Assembly (NCBI RefSeq): GCF_001311375.1
Contig: NZ_BBAS01000006.1
Coordinates: 1-64,000, forward strand
Reading direction: 5' to 3'
Origin: Limosilactobacillus equigenerosi DSM 18793 = JCM 14505
GTDB taxonomy: Bacteria > Bacillota > Bacilli > Lactobacillales > Lactobacillaceae
Length of the DNA: 64,000 bases
Shown here: piece after piece, positions 9,781-20,416 of the stretch
Numbering within the stretch: the stretch's first letter is position 1
Layout of the letters: every line of letters starts with the position of its first letter
Made by a program: the position numbers and the translations under genes
The notes under the pieces: generated by a model
Seen by the model: the letters and a program-made list of their open reading frames with translations, nothing else
Database searches by the model: none
Told to the model about the DNA's origin: nothing

Positions 9781-11253
9781 ATGAATGAAACACCAGTAAA
9801 TTCACGGCGGTTCTTCTCGTTACGCTTAAAATGGGCCTCGGTACTGCCGTGGGCTCTTTACTTATCTCGTTAGGCTTAACGTTTATCATTTTTACTTCGT
9901 TTACATCTGATTTAATGCATCAAGAACAACAAGCGTTAAATATGGCGATGACGAATGTTGAAAAAAACGTTGGTCAATCAAAATCAAGCGTTGACGGCAA
10001 CTAGTGTGCGAGAAGAATTGGCGGATCAATTGCAATCACAAACGCTCCCAGCCAAGGAATCATTTTTTCATCAATCGTTAGTGCAAAGCTTGGGGAAACA
10101 GCAAATTGAATTAGCTGTCTATTCACCACAAGGAAAAGTTTTGTATCAATCTGGGCAAGTGCATACAAACTTTAAACCAACGCTAGTGAAGTGGCAAAGT
10201 ACAGCGAAGTTGAATGGCCATCAGATTTTAATTGGTCGGCAACCAATTCGTTTAAAAGACGGCCGCATCATTGGGTATGTCCAAGTCGAAAACAACTTAA
10301 ATCAATATTATCAACGCTATCACCATCAATTGATTGTGGTGGGGTTAACGTTACTGTTAGTTGTCATCTTTAGTGGGATTTTTGGCTACGCTTTATCATG
10401 GCTCTTTTTACGGCCGTTGGATGAAATTCGCTCAACGGTGCAAGCAATTAGTGACGATCCAACTAAAGATGCCCGGGTGCCAGTGCCGGATAGTAATGAT
10501 GAATTAACTGATTTAGTGATTTTATTCAATCAAATGTTAGATCGGATGCAACGATACATTGATCAACAGTCGCAATTCGTCGGTGATGTGTCACATGAAT
10601 TACGGACGCCAGTGGCGATTGTGCAAGGTCATATGCAACTCTTACAACGCTGGGGGAAAGATGATCCGCAAGTCTTAAATGACTCGATTGAAGCGTCATT
10701 AAAGGAAACGGAACGGATGAATAATTTAGTCCAAGAAATGCTTGATTTGAGTCGTGCCGAACAAGTGGAATTAAACTTCCGGGACGCGACAACCCCCGTG
10801 AAGGAAGTGGTAATGCAAGTTTATAACAACTTTAAGATGATTCATCCTGATTTTACGTTTATTATTGATGATGATTTGGATCAAGAAGTTATCTCGCCAA
10901 TTTTCCATGATCATTTAGAACAAATTTTAATTATTCTTGGTGATAACGCCGTGAAATACTCCACGAATCGGCCGGAAGTAGATTTCTCATTATCGCGCAG
11001 TGCGAAGTTTGTTGAAATTGGGATTCAAGATTATGGGGAAGGAATTGCTGACGACGAGATTGATAAAGTCTTTGATCGGTTCTACCGGGTTGATAAAGCA
11101 CGCAGTCGGAAAAAGGGTGGAAACGGCCTAGGCTTAGCCATTGCTAAACGGTTAATTGAGGGTTACCATGGGACGATTACGTTAGAAAGTACGCTTGGCT
11201 CGGGCTCAGTCTTTACGATTCAATTACCAATCGTTGAAGCAATCGACGAATAA
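9781..11253 (+). CDS. Sensor histidine kinase, CovS/LisK/ArlS-like
   Basis: Membrane sensor of about 490 residues, partner of the regulator upstream. Order: N-terminal transmembrane helix (SLLISLGLTFIIF, about residue 25), extracytoplasmic loop, second helix near residue 190 (LTLLLVVIFSGIFGYALSWL), HAMP linker, dimerisation domain with phosphorylated histidine in VGDVSHELRTPVAIV, and an ATPase domain with N box LGDNAVKYS, G1 DYGEGIADDEI and G2 GGNGLGLAIAKRLI. The start ATG 9781 follows TAGGTGACCGCA. A missing base near 9837 and an extra A near 9961-9967 cancel each other and read as sequence errors. Confidence 0.88.
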
Positions 11254-11273
11254 TTTGAGAAGGAAGTGAATTA

Positions 11274-11899
11274 ATGTCAAAAACACAATCGTACCGATTA
11301 GTGGCTGGATTAGCTGGGGTAATCGGGGTTAGTATGCAAATTGCCAAGGATGGTTGGGGGATGTTACTGTATTACACCGTTTTGTCCAATATCCTGGTCT
11401 TTGGCTTTATGTTTTACCTAGTTTATGCCGAATTTAAGGATGGTAGTGTCAATAATCATCGGACGCTGTTACGAATTAAAGGTGGGGTAATGATGTGTAT
11501 CACCTTAACCTTTTTGGTTTATCACTTTATGTTAGGACCACGCGTGCGCCCGCTGATTTTTGGAATGTCCGGAACTTTTTAGTTCATTATATTGCCCCCT
11601 TAGCGATGATTGTGGATACGTTAATGTTTGACCGTCGTCGGAGTTATGATCGCTTAGATCCAATTAAATGGATGAGTGTCCCAATTGCTTATCTGATTTT
11701 TGCCATCATCAATGGACAATGGTTAAAGTTAGCCATTCCGGGGGCAGTTGATAGTCCATATCCATATTATTTTCTAAACATTGATAAGTATGGGGTACAA
11801 CCAGTCGTTATTTATTGTGTGGTAATTGCGATTGCCTATGCTTTGTTAGGTTACGTGTTAATGGGATTAAAAACTTACATCGGAACCAAAAATAATTAA
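11274..11899 (+). CDS. Pr6Pr family membrane protein
   Basis: An integral membrane protein of about 208 residues with six predicted helices. Recognisable blocks are YYTVLSNILVFGFM, LTFLVYHFML and NFLVHYIAPLAMIVDTLMFD, the pattern of the Pr6Pr (FAR-17a/AIG1-like) family of unknown function common in lactobacilli. The frame breaks near 11550 in a GCGTGCGCCCG stretch; one missing base joins the two halves. It follows the histidine kinase by 20 bases with a GAAGGAAG ribosome-binding site, so it may be cotranscribed with the two-component system. Confidence 0.7.
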
Positions 11900-11903
11900 T
11901 TAG

Positions 11904-11950
11904 CAAAAAAAACCATCCAAGCGGCGGTTAAGTCGCTGGATGGTTTTTCT
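11904..11950. terminator. Bidirectional terminator
   Basis: AACCATCCAAGCG and TCGCTGGATGGTT pair across a short loop, with A run before and T run after. It serves the membrane protein on plus and the deformylase on minus. Confidence 0.85.
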
Positions 11951-12361
11951 TTAAATGATAATGCCGTGACAGTGATCAACTTCATGTTGAATGATTTGGG
12001 CTAAGAAACCGGTCGCCGGTAGCGTTTGCGTTTGACCGGTTAAATCTTGGTATTGGACGGTAATTTGTTCAAACCGTTTAGTTGGTCGTTCACCGAGTAA
12101 ACTTAGGCATCCTTCAGTCGTTTGGTAAGGTTGGCTTTGCTTGGTGATGATGGGATTTAACATTAATAATTGAAGCGGGCCGGTTTTAACGGCGATGATA
12201 TTGACTGGTTGCCCAATCATATTAGCGGCCATTCCGACACAGCGGTCTTGATTAAAAATGAGGGTATCCATTAAATTTTGGGCGAGCGGTGCATCAGCCA
12301 AGGTAGCTGGGCGCCCCGGTTGACGGAGAATTAGTTGATCTTTACAAATTGGTTGCTGCAT
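11951..12361 (-). CDS. def: Peptide deformylase
   Basis: This metal-dependent enzyme removes the formyl group from nascent N-terminal methionine. At 136 residues it is a short form. The three family motifs are present: motif 1 as GMAANMIGQ (variant of GxGxAAxQ with N in place of V and M in place of Q context), motif 2 EGCLS with the metal cysteine, and motif 3 QHEVDHCHG with HExxH-type metal ligands and catalytic glutamate. The motif 1 variant and small size suggest the secondary, PDF-2-like branch found in lactobacilli, so another def gene may exist elsewhere. Confidence 0.88.
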   Translation of the reverse strand: MQQPICKDQLILRQPGRPATLADAPLAQNLMDTLIFNQDRCVGMAANMIGQPVNIIAVKTGPLQLLMLNPIITKQSQPYQTTEGCLSLLGERPTKRFEQITVQYQDLTGQTQTLPATGFLAQIIQHEVDHCHGIII

Positions 12362-12380
12362 AAAAAACTTCCTTTCTGAA

Positions 12381-12411
12381 AACCCGGACGTGATTCACTC
12401 ACGCCCGGGTT
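12381..12411 (-). terminator. Terminator after yidC
   Basis: AACCCGGACGTGA pairs with TCACGCCCGGGTT around a small loop. On the minus strand it is followed by a T-rich tail, fitting the end of the yidC transcript. Confidence 0.7.
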
Positions 12412-12418
12412 GAATTAA

Positions 12419-13315
12419 TTATTCTGATTTTTGCTTACCAGCGTTGCGATTTAACTTGGGTTGTTCAACCTTAGTTTCTTCGGCGTCGGCGGTAATATCC
12501 TTGGCCGTGCTTGGTGTTACGACCGGTTGGTTGGCCATTTCCGCATCGATTTGCTTCCGCAAGTGTGGGCGGTAAATGTTAATGATTAACGTTTGGAAGA
12601 TGGCGAAAATCCCCCCGATAAAGAAGTATAAACCAAGGCCGGCTGATGAGGTCCAAGAAATGAACAAAATCATGATTGGACTCATCAACAGCGCCGTTTT
12701 CATTGTTTGTTGTTGTTCCTTTGGTACTCCCAGTAAGGATAAGTAACCTTGGATTAAGTAAGCGACAAAGGCTAAGATGGCCATGATGGCACTCGAATGA
12801 CCTAATTGAATCCCAAAGAAGGTTGAGCTAGATAATTCGGGTGAGTACCGAATCGCTGCGTAGAGGGCCGCAAAGATTGGTAACTGGATTAATAATGGTA
12901 AACAGCCAATCCCACCGGTCAAGCTAATGTTGTTGTTGCGGTAGAAACTCATCATTTCTTGACTCACCGCTGCTTGTTCTTCCGGCGTCTTGGCGGCGCG
13001 TTGCCGTTCTTGTAACGCCTTTAATTGTGGTTGGACTTTGGCCATCCGTTCTTGCATTAAGGTCGACTTCTTCATTTGGTCGAACATAATTGGGAATAAG
13101 ATGAGCCGAATGATAATCGTCAAAATGATGATTGCCCAACCGTAATTACCGCCAACTAAATTGGCCACCCATTCCATGAAGTGTTGCATCGGTTTGGCTA
13201 AGTAGTTATAAACCATTCCATAGGGATGCCCATTTTTATCGGTCCGAACACACCCGCTCAGCACGAGCCCTAAGAGTGTGATGCCGGAGAGCGTAGTAAG
13301 TTGCTTTAATTTCAT
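12419..13315 (-). CDS. yidC: Membrane protein insertase YidC/OxaA
   Basis: Inserts proteins into the cytoplasmic membrane together with or independently of Sec. The 298-residue protein begins with a lipoprotein signal ending in LVLSGCV, as is usual for Gram-positive YidC. The conserved core starts at about residue 60 (WAIIILTIIIRLILFPIM), followed by the cytoplasmic charged hairpin (KVQPQLKALQERQ) and further membrane helices (PLLIQLPIFAALYAAI, GLGLYFFIGGIFAIFQTLI). The tail is basic and Lys-rich (LNRNAGKQK). The gene precedes def on the same strand with its own terminator and follows acyP. Confidence 0.95.
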   Translation of the reverse strand: MKLKQLTTLSGITLLGLVLSGCVRTDKNGHPYGMVYNYLAKPMQHFMEWVANLVGGNYGWAIIILTIIIRLILFPIMFDQMKKSTLMQERMAKVQPQLKALQERQRAAKTPEEQAAVSQEMMSFYRNNNISLTGGIGCLPLLIQLPIFAALYAAIRYSPELSSSTFFGIQLGHSSAIMAILAFVAYLIQGYLSLLGVPKEQQQTMKTALLMSPIMILFISWTSSAGLGLYFFIGGIFAIFQTLIINIYRPHLRKQIDAEMANQPVVTPSTAKDITADAEETKVEQPKLNRNAGKQKSE

Positions 13316-13371
13316 TTAATTTCTTCCTCAATTCTAACAAAATTACAATCAATATCTTACCATAAATGAGC

Positions 13372-13644
13372 TTAATAAACGATTGTAAAGTTAGGGAATT
13401 CTTGGAGCGGCTCCGATTTAGTGGTTAGATTGGTAACGGTCGCATAAGGGTTAATCCCAGCTTGGATGGTTTTTAAAAATTGGTGGATGGTGATTCCGTT
13501 ACCGGTTACGTGAATTTCGACCCGTCCATCAACTAGATTTTTCACGGTCCCAGTGAGTTGTAATTGTTGGGCTAATTGGACACAACTCCAGCGAAAACCA
13601 ACCCCTTGGACGTGGCCGGTAACGATTATTTGATAGGTTATCAT
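13372..13644 (-). CDS. acyP: Acylphosphatase
   Basis: Small enzyme (about 90 residues) that hydrolyses acyl phosphates. The signature GHVQGVGFRW near the N-terminus carries the phosphate-binding loop and catalytic arginine. The catalytic asparagine lies in VKNLVDGRVEIHVTG. Start ATG 13644 is preferred to the TTG two codons upstream because GGAGGC then has normal spacing. It is divergent from the TrmH methylase and next to yidC, a standard order in lactobacilli. Confidence 0.93.
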   Translation of the reverse strand: MITYQIIVTGHVQGVGFRWSCVQLAQQLQLTGTVKNLVDGRVEIHVTGNGITIHQFLKTIQAGINPYATVTNLTTKSEPLQEFPNFTIVY

Positions 13645-13692
13645 TGTCAAACGCCTCCATTCTCATTAAGATAGAAAGATAAGATTAATTAG

Positions 13693-14472
13693 ATGAGGAA
13701 AATGATTGTGGAACGAATTACATCAAGTCAAAATCAACGTGTCAAAGATTGGAAGAAACTAAGTACGAAAAAGGGCCGCCAAAAGCAAGGCCAATACTTA
13801 TTAGACGGTTGGCATCTAGTTCAAGAAGTTGTTAAAGCCGGGCAACCAATTGAAACGTTAATTGGGACGTCCGATGAATTACAACGCCACGCCGATATTG
13901 TAGCACAGGTGGCCGATGTGGTTGAAGTGACCCCCGAAATTATGCACCAAGTGATGGGGACGGTGACTCCCCAAGGGATTGCCGCCATCGTTGACTTACC
14001 GGTGACGGCGGTAACAACGGTGCCCACACAAGGAAAGTGGTTATTACTTGACCGGGTTCAAGATCCCGGGAATTTAGGGACGATGGTCCGGACGGCCGAT
14101 GCAGCTGGCTTCGCGGGGGTAATCGCCGGGACGGGGACAACGGATTATTTTAGTCCGAAAGTAGTACGATCGATGCAAGGGAGTCAATTCCATTTGCAAT
14201 TATTAACTGGTGATTTAGCAACCATTATTCCAGCCTTACAAGCCAATCAAATTCCGGTCTACGGAAGTGAATTAAATCCGGAGGCCATTAGTTACCAAGC
14301 AATTCCCAAGACTGATTCGCTAGCAATCGTGATGGGCAATGAAGGGCAAGGCATGGCAGCGGATTTATTACAATTAACAACGAAAAATGTTTATATTCCG
14401 ATGCCGGGCCAAGCTGAATCCTTAAATGTCGCGGTTTCGGCTGGGATTTTAATGTTCAGTGTTGTGGAGTAG
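13693..14472 (+). CDS. TrmH/SpoU family RNA 2'-O-methyltransferase
   Basis: SPOUT-class methyltransferase of about 255 residues, probably acting on rRNA. The N-terminal substrate-binding domain begins ITSSQNQRVKDWKKL. The catalytic knot has NLGTMVRTADAAGF (motif 1), AIVMGNEGQGM (motif 2) and IPMPGQAESLNVAVSAGI (motif 3, with the SAM-binding loop). The true start may be GTG 13708 (MERITSS), for which GAGGAA is well placed, rather than ATG 13693. It is upstream of the HD protein and pheST, as in related genomes. Confidence 0.9.
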   Translation: MRKMIVERITSSQNQRVKDWKKLSTKKGRQKQGQYLLDGWHLVQEVVKAGQPIETLIGTSDELQRHADIVAQVADVVEVTPEIMHQVMGTVTPQGIAAIVDLPVTAVTTVPTQGKWLLLDRVQDPGNLGTMVRTADAAGFAGVIAGTGTTDYFSPKVVRSMQGSQFHLQLLTGDLATIIPALQANQIPVYGSELNPEAISYQAIPKTDSLAIVMGNEGQGMAADLLQLTTKNVYIPMPGQAESLNVAVSAGILMFSVVE

Positions 14473-14569
14473 TTAAAGAATAGTTTAAATTCATGCTTAA
14501 TCGCAGTCAAAAATGATAATTGTTGGTATAATAAAAGTAATAATTAAGCATGAAAAAGGAGACGTGACC

Positions 14570-15061
14570 ATGAAAGCAGCCAAGTGGCAACAAGATGCGC
14601 AATATTGTGCCTTGGTCAATGATTTATTACAAACTCCCGAAGTCCAACGGCTTGCTAATTATACCCAACATCATCATTCAGATCGCTTAGCGCATTCAAT
14701 TGCGGTTTCTTATGATAGTTACCGGATTGCGAAGCGCCTGCATTTAGATTACATTAGTACGGCGCGCGCTGGGTTATTACACGATTTATTCTATTATGAT
14801 TGGCGCGAAACGAAATTTGACTTGGGGACGCATGCCTTTATTCATCCGCGGGTCGCATTGCGGAATGCGGAAAAGCTAACGGACTTGAATCCGTGTGAAC
14901 AAGATATTATTTTAAAGCATATGTTTGGTTCGACCTTAGCCGCTCCCAAGTATTGGGAAGGTTTAATTGTGTCGACGGTTGATAAATATGAAGCGCAACG
15001 GGAATTCTTTATCCCGTGGCGTCGTAAATTACACGCCCGGCGCATACGGCGCTTAAGTTAG
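14570..15061 (+). CDS. HD domain hydrolase
   Basis: 163-residue HD-superfamily phosphohydrolase. The start at 14570 follows AAAAGGAGACGTGACC. Metal ligands are visible as a histidine in HSDRLAHSIAVS and the HD pair in AGLLHDLFYYDW, with downstream histidines in HAFIHPRVAL and LKHMFGS. These proteins usually act on nucleotides or modified phosphates, but the substrate is unknown. It lies between the TrmH methylase and the HxlR regulator. Confidence 0.8.
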   Translation: MKAAKWQQDAQYCALVNDLLQTPEVQRLANYTQHHHSDRLAHSIAVSYDSYRIAKRLHLDYISTARAGLLHDLFYYDWRETKFDLGTHAFIHPRVALRNAEKLTDLNPCEQDIILKHMFGSTLAAPKYWEGLIVSTVDKYEAQREFFIPWRRKLHARRIRRLS

Positions 15062-15074
15062 GAAAGAGGTAAGA

Positions 15075-15389
15075 ATGGAAGAAACAGGATTTTGTCTATG
15101 TCCACATTTTGCGAAAACCTTTGAAATGTTGGGCAAAAAGTGGAATGGTTTAATTATTGAAGCTTTACTACACCAAGAACAAGCCCGTTTTAAAGACTTA
15201 GCATCCCAAATTCCTGCTTGTAGTGATCGGGTACTATGTGCACGGTTAAAAGAGTTAGAAGATGAAGGAATTGTTGAGCGGGTGGTGAAAGAATCCAACG
15301 CGCGGCCAGCTTATCGGTTGACGCCGGCAGGCCAAGATTTAGCGCCAGTGATGGACGCGGTGCATGTTTGGAGTGAAAAATGGCGGTAA
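15075..15389 (+). CDS. HxlR-family transcriptional regulator
   Basis: 104-residue winged-helix regulator starting after GGAAAGAGGTAAG. The typical HxlR N-terminus CLCPHFAKTFEMLGKKWNGL includes two cysteines that could sense thiol or electrophile stress. The recognition region DRVLCARLKELEDEGIVER is well conserved. It sits just upstream of the Phe T-box. Its target cannot be inferred and no divergent partner gene is adjacent. Confidence 0.85.
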   Translation: MEETGFCLCPHFAKTFEMLGKKWNGLIIEALLHQEQARFKDLASQIPACSDRVLCARLKELEDEGIVERVVKESNARPAYRLTPAGQDLAPVMDAVHVWSEKWR

Positions 15390-15660
15390 AACCTTGACCA
15401 ACCCGATGCAGTTCGCTAGAATTATCTATGTTTAAAAACGTTGATGGAAACTAGTAACTAAGCATTGGTTTATCAGGGACAATTAGTGTTAACTGCGAGC
15501 TAATTGAAATCATAGTTAGTGAATTTCACTTCCGGAGTTGGTACTAACCATACCCGATTGATTATCGTTACCAATCAATAAGTGTTTGAGACCAAAATGG
15601 AATCAAGAACTAGGGTGGTACCGCGAAGCCTCGTCCCTTGTGGACGGGGCTTTTTTTGTA
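15390..15660 (+). promoter_or_regulatory. T-box leader (tRNA-Phe responsive) upstream of pheST
   Basis: The T-box sequence AGGGTGGTACCGCG lies at 15612-15625. It is followed by a terminator formed by GCCTCGTCCC and GGACGGGGC and then a T run (15626-15657). A TTC phenylalanine codon lies in AGTGAATTTCACTTCC, the likely specifier loop. Uncharged tRNA-Phe would stabilise the antiterminator and turn on pheS and pheT. Confidence 0.9.
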
Positions 15661-15679
15661 TCCCCAGTAAGGAGAAGAA

Positions 15680-16726
15680 ATGAGTTTACAAGAACAATTA
15701 GCCGAAATTAAGGCCCAAGCACTCGCAGCGATTGAAGCTAGCGATGCTGAAAAGAGCTTAAATGACGTGCGGGTGAAGTTCCTCGGTAAAAAAGGGGAAA
15801 TCACGAGTGTGTTACGTGGGATGAAGGATTTATCCGCTGCTGAACGCCCCCAAGCTGGGAAATTAGCCAATGAAGTGCGGGATGCAATTCAAAGTCAATT
15901 AGATGAAAAGAAAGCGGCATTAGCAACGACCGTCTTAAATGCTAAGTTAGCCCATGAAACGGTTGACGTAACGTTACCTGGCTCACCAGTGATGCAAGGA
16001 CAACCGCACGTGATTCAACAAATTATTGATCAATTAATCGATTTATTTGTGGGAATGGGTTACGAAGTTGCGACGGGGAGTGAAGTTGAAGAAGAAGTTT
16101 ACAACTTTGAAAAGTTGAACTTACCTAAGGATCACCCGGCGCGGGATATGCAAGATACGTTCTACATCACGCCAAGCATTTTAATGCGGACCCAAACGTC
16201 ACCAATGCAAGCGCGGATGATGGAACAACATGACTTTAGCAAGGGTCCGTTGAAGATGATTTCGCCCGGTAAAGTTTACCGGCGGGATACCGATGATGCG
16301 ACTCACTCTCACCAATTCCATCAAGTCGAAGGGATTGTGATTGGGGAACACATCACGATGGCCGACTTAAAAGGAACGTTAAAAGCGGTGGCCCAAAACT
16401 TATTTGGTGATAGTTTAGATGTCCGGTTACGGCCAAGTTACTTCCCATTCACGGAACCATCCGTGGAAGCTGATATTACGTGTTTCAATTGTCATGGTGA
16501 TGGTTGTAACATTTGTAAGGGCACTGGTTGGATTGAAGCCCTCGGAGCCGGAATGGTGCATCCAAACGTCTTAAAGATGTCCGGGGTTGATCCGGAAGTT
16601 TACGGTGGCTTTGCCTTTGGGTTAGGTCCAGACCGGTTTGCGATGTTGAAGTACGGGGTTGAAGATATTCGGAACTTCTACTTAAATGATGTGCGCTTCT
16701 TAACGCAATTCAATCAGAAAGGATAA
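15680..16726 (+). CDS. pheS: Phenylalanyl-tRNA synthetase alpha subunit
   Basis: Catalytic subunit of the (alpha-beta)2 enzyme that charges tRNA-Phe. At 348 residues it is family length. An N-terminal coiled coil (about 1-85) is followed by the class II core with motif 2 [18 protein letters not shown] and motif 3 [30 protein letters not shown] segment holds the four-cysteine insert seen in some Firmicutes. Start ATG 15680 follows AAGGAGAAG. It is transcribed with pheT under the T-box. Confidence 0.96.
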   Translation: MSLQEQLAEIKAQALAAIEASDAEKSLNDVRVKFLGKKGEITSVLRGMKDLSAAERPQAGKLANEVRDAIQSQLDEKKAALATTVLNAKLAHETVDVTLPGSPVMQGQPHVIQQIIDQLIDLFVGMGYEVATGSEVEEEVYNFEKLNLPKDHPARDMQDTFYITPSILMRTQTSPMQARMMEQHDFSKGPLKMISPGKVYRRDTDDATHSHQFHQVEGIVIGEHITMADLKGTLKAVAQNLFGDSLDVRLRPSYFPFTEPSVEADITCFNCHGDGCNICKGTGWIEALGAGMVHPNVLKMSGVDPEVYGGFAFGLGPDRFAMLKYGVEDIRNFYLNDVRFLTQFNQKG

Positions 16727-16731
16727 GACGG

Positions 16732-19156
16732 ATGAATTTATCATATCAATGGTTAAATCAATACTTACCGCTAGCTCAAAATGGTATTAAGCCAGCGGAA
16801 TTAGCTGAAAAATTAGCGCGGACGGCAGTTGAAATTGACGATGTCTTTACTCCTGGCGCAGGCTTAAAGAAGTTAGTGGTTGGATACGTGGAATCAGTAG
16901 TTGATCACCCGGATTCTGATCATTTACATGTTTGCCAAGTGCAAATCAGCGCGGATGAAACGGTCCAAATCGTGTGTGGAGCGCCGAACGTGGCGACTGG
17001 CAAGAAGGTCATTGTGGCCTTGCCTGGGGCACGGATTGCGGACAATCAAAAGATTCGCAAAGGCAAGATTCGGGGCGAAGTTTCGAACGGGATGCTTTGT
17101 GCTTTGCAAGAAATCGGCTTTAGTGAAAAAGTTGCGCCCAAGGATTATGACGAAGGGATTTGGTTTATGCCGGATGACGCCGTGGTTGGTGATGAAGTTT
17201 ATCCTTACCTTGGTCTTGATGACGAGATTATTGCGACCGATGTAACGCCGAACCGGGGTGACATGTTTAGTATGTACGGCAATGTCAATGATATTGCCGC
17301 GATGTACGACTTGCCAGCCAACTTTACGATGCATGAATTAACGGAAACCGGCACGGAAAACACCACGGACTTAATCCAAGTGAACGTGGCCGATGCAAGG
17401 TTAGCATCTACGTACCAAATTCGGGTCATTAAGGACTTACAAATTGCGGATAGTCCATTATGGTTGCAACGGCGGTTATGGAATGCCGGTGTGCGGCCAA
17501 TTAATAACGTGGTCGATGTTACGAACTACATCATGTTGAAGTATGGCCAACCATTGCACAGTTTTGACTTTGATAAGTTAACGGACAAGCAATTAAATGT
17601 GCAAGAAATTACGGCGCCAACTAAGTTCACGACCTTAGATGGGGAAGTACGGGACTTGTTAGTTGGCGACTTAGTGATTGCTGATGGGCAAACACCAGTG
17701 GCCTTAGCCGGGACCATGGGTGGCGAAAGTACCAAGGTTGATGATCAAACGACGAGTGTGGCCCTAGAAGCAGCGATTTTTGAACCAATTCACGTGCGGA
17801 AGCAATCGCGGCGGCTAGACTTACACAGTGAATCTTCGATGCGGTTTGAACGGGGCATTAATCCGGAATTAGTAACGCAAGCCTTAGACGAAGCCGCCTT
17901 CTGGTTACAAGAATTAGCGCACGGTCACGCAACCAAGGGGATTGCCAAGTTGGTGAACCACAAGTAGCGCCAACGCCAATTACGATTACGACGACGCGGG
18001 TGAACCACGTCTTAGGGACGGCCTTAACGACGGCTGAAATTGTGAAGTTATTTGATCGGTTACAATTTAAGACGAACGTGGCTGGGGATGAACTTGAAGT
18101 GCTCGTACCGGCCCGGCGGTGGGATATTAGCTTGCCAGCGGACTTGTATGAAGAAATTGCCCGGATTTATGGTTATGACAATATTCCAGAAACCTTACCA
18201 ACGACGCAAGATACGCTGGGGGGCTTAAACCCAAGTCAAACGTTCATTCGCTCGGCGCGGCGGGTCATGGAAGGGCTGGGCTTAAACCAAGCCATTAGCT
18301 ACTCCTTATTAACGGAACAGCAAGCCACGCAATTTACGTTGGCAGCAACGGATCAAACACCAGTTAAGTTAGACTACCCAATGAGTTCCGAACACACGAC
18401 GGCGCGGATGAACTTAATTAGTGGCTTATTATTAGACGTTGCCTACAATGTGGCTCGTAAGAATACGGATGTTGCGCTGTATGAACAAGGTCGGGCCTTC
18501 TTGCCAGTGGCTGGTCAAGAACGACCAAATGAACCAGAATACTTAGCGGCGGCTATTACCGGAAACTTAACGCCAGCTACGTGGCAAAGTAAGCCGGTGG
18601 CGGTAGACTTCTTTAGCGTTAAGGGAATGGTTGAACAATTATTAAGCAACTTGAAGCTGACCGACGTAAAGTTTGTTGCCAACCAAACGCGCGCTGACAT
18701 GCACCCAGGTCGGACGGCGGATATTTATGTTGCTGACCAATTAGTTGGGTTTATCGGTCAAGTGCATCCGTTAACGGCCAAGGAATACAAGATTAATGAA
18801 ACCTACGTCTTCCAACTTGATTTAAGTCAATTAATGACGCTCGTTAACGACACGAACTACTACACCCCAATTAGTAAGTACCCAAGTGTGACGCGGGATA
18901 TGGCCTTGTTGTTGATAAGACAGTCACGAATGCGGACATCTTGGCCGTAATTAATGACAATGCTGGGAAGTTCTTAGTTGATGTGAAGTTATTTGACGTT
19001 TACCAAGGAACGAATTTACCAGGGGGCAAGAAGTCGTTGGCATACACGTTAACGTACCAAGATGCGACGGCAACGTTAACCGAAGATCAAGTTAACGCGG
19101 CCTTTGAAAAAGTAGTGACGGCGTTAGAAGCGGCCGTTAACGCTGAAGTACGGTAG
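16732..19156 (+). CDS. pheT: Phenylalanyl-tRNA synthetase beta subunit
   Basis: About 808 residues after repair. The N-terminal EMAP-like tRNA-binding domain contains [14 protein letters not shown]3/B4 editing domain blocks include [13 protein letters not shown] and [15 protein letters not shown]. The B5 domain begins near RVNHVLGT, and the C-terminal anticodon-binding FDX-ACB domain includes [16 protein letters not shown] and VKLFDVYQG. Two single missing bases, near 17966 and 18912, split an essential gene, so they are almost certainly sequence errors. It starts five bases after the pheS stop. Confidence 0.95.
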
Positions 19157-19164
19157 GAGAAATT

Positions 19165-19812
19165 ATGGATAACAAGCGACCAATTATTATTGGGGTCACA
19201 GGTGGTTCCGGGAGTGGAAAAACCACGGTGAGCCGAGCCATTTATGATCAATTAAATGGCGAATCAATGCAAATTATTACGCAAGATACGTATTACAATG
19301 ATCAAAGCGATATGACGATGGAAGAACGCAAGGCGGTTAATTATGACCATCCCTTGGCGTTTGATTATGATTTATTGTATGAACAATTAAATCAATTACG
19401 GCATAATCAACCAATTGAAATGCCAGTTTACAATTACGTTGAATCAACGCGGTCGAAGGATACAATTCACATCGATCCACCAGAAATTATTATCTTAGAA
19501 GGGATTTTAATTTTAGATGATCAACGGTTGCGAGACTTGATGGACATCAAGGTTTACGTCGATACCGATGATGATATTCGGATTATTCGTCGGATTCAAC
19601 GGGATATGGTTGAACGGGGCCGGTCATTAGATTCCATTATTAACCAATACTTAAAGACGGTGAAACCGATGTATCACCAATTTATTGAACCAACCAAGCG
19701 TTACGCCGATATCATCGTGCCAGAAGGAGGACAAAACCAAGTTGCGATTGACTTGTTAGCCACCAAGGTGCGGGATATCTTAGTTAACCGTGGACATCAA
19801 TTTGAAAAATAG
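19165..19812 (+). CDS. udk: Uridine kinase
   Basis: Phosphorylates uridine and cytidine in pyrimidine salvage. 215 residues, family length. Walker A is [14 protein letters not shown] at the N-terminus; [11 protein letters not shown] and the [13 protein letters not shown] block bind the nucleoside; [12 protein letters not shown] is the Walker B region. It follows pheT closely with a GGAGAAATT ribosome-binding site and is likely cotranscribed. Confidence 0.96.
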   Translation: MDNKRPIIIGVTGGSGSGKTTVSRAIYDQLNGESMQIITQDTYYNDQSDMTMEERKAVNYDHPLAFDYDLLYEQLNQLRHNQPIEMPVYNYVESTRSKDTIHIDPPEIIILEGILILDDQRLRDLMDIKVYVDTDDDIRIIRRIQRDMVERGRSLDSIINQYLKTVKPMYHQFIEPTKRYADIIVPEGGQNQVAIDLLATKVRDILVNRGHQFEK

Positions 19813-19885
19813 TTGACGGATTAAGTCAAATAGTGGTAAGGTTTTAATCACTGTCAACACTGAACATAGGAGGAACAAGACACAA

Positions 19886-20362
19886 ATGGCTGACAAGACA
19901 TTTCCAATGACCTTAGAAGGGAAAGCCAAGCTTGAAGCGGAATTAGAAGAATTTCGGACGGTACGGCGCCCAGAAGTTATTAATCGGATTAAGATTGCCC
20001 GGAGTTACGGGGACTTATCTGAAAATTCAGAATACGAATCAGCTAAGGATGAACAATCCTTTGTGGAAGGACGGATTCTACAAATTGAAAACATGTTACA
20101 ATACGCTGAAATCATCGATAACGATGATGTGGCTTCAGATGAAGTAACCTTAGGGCGGACGGTAACGTTCAAGGAATTACCTGATGAAGAACCGGAAAGC
20201 TACACGATTGTGGGGGAATCCGAATCTGATCCAATGTCAGGAAAGATTTCAAACGAATCACCAATGGCTAAGAGTTTATTAGGCCACAAGGTGGGGGAAA
20301 AGGTGTCAGTTGAATTACCAGCTGGTGGTTCAATGGACGTTGAAATTTTAGACGTTAAATAA
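19886..20362 (+). CDS. greA: Transcription elongation factor GreA
   Basis: Rescues backtracked RNA polymerase by stimulating transcript cleavage. 158 residues, normal length. The N-terminal coiled coil carries the acidic tip in [16 protein letters not shown], which reaches the polymerase active site. The C-terminal FKBP-like domain ends [16 protein letters not shown]. Ribosome-binding site AGGAGGAA. The gene ends just before a strong terminator. Confidence 0.97.
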   Translation: MADKTFPMTLEGKAKLEAELEEFRTVRRPEVINRIKIARSYGDLSENSEYESAKDEQSFVEGRILQIENMLQYAEIIDNDDVASDEVTLGRTVTFKELPDEEPESYTIVGESESDPMSGKISNESPMAKSLLGHKVGEKVSVELPAGGSMDVEILDVK

Positions 20363-20372
20363 TTCAAAATAA

Positions 20373-20416
20373 AGACCGCTCGTCATTCGCGTTTGCGAAT
20401 GGTGAGCGGTCTTTTT
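20373..20416. terminator. Terminator between greA and yfhO
   Basis: AAGACCGCTC(G)TCATTCGC pairs with GCGAATGGTGAGCGGTCTT, followed by T residues on plus and preceded by A residues, so it can work for both converging genes. Confidence 0.9.
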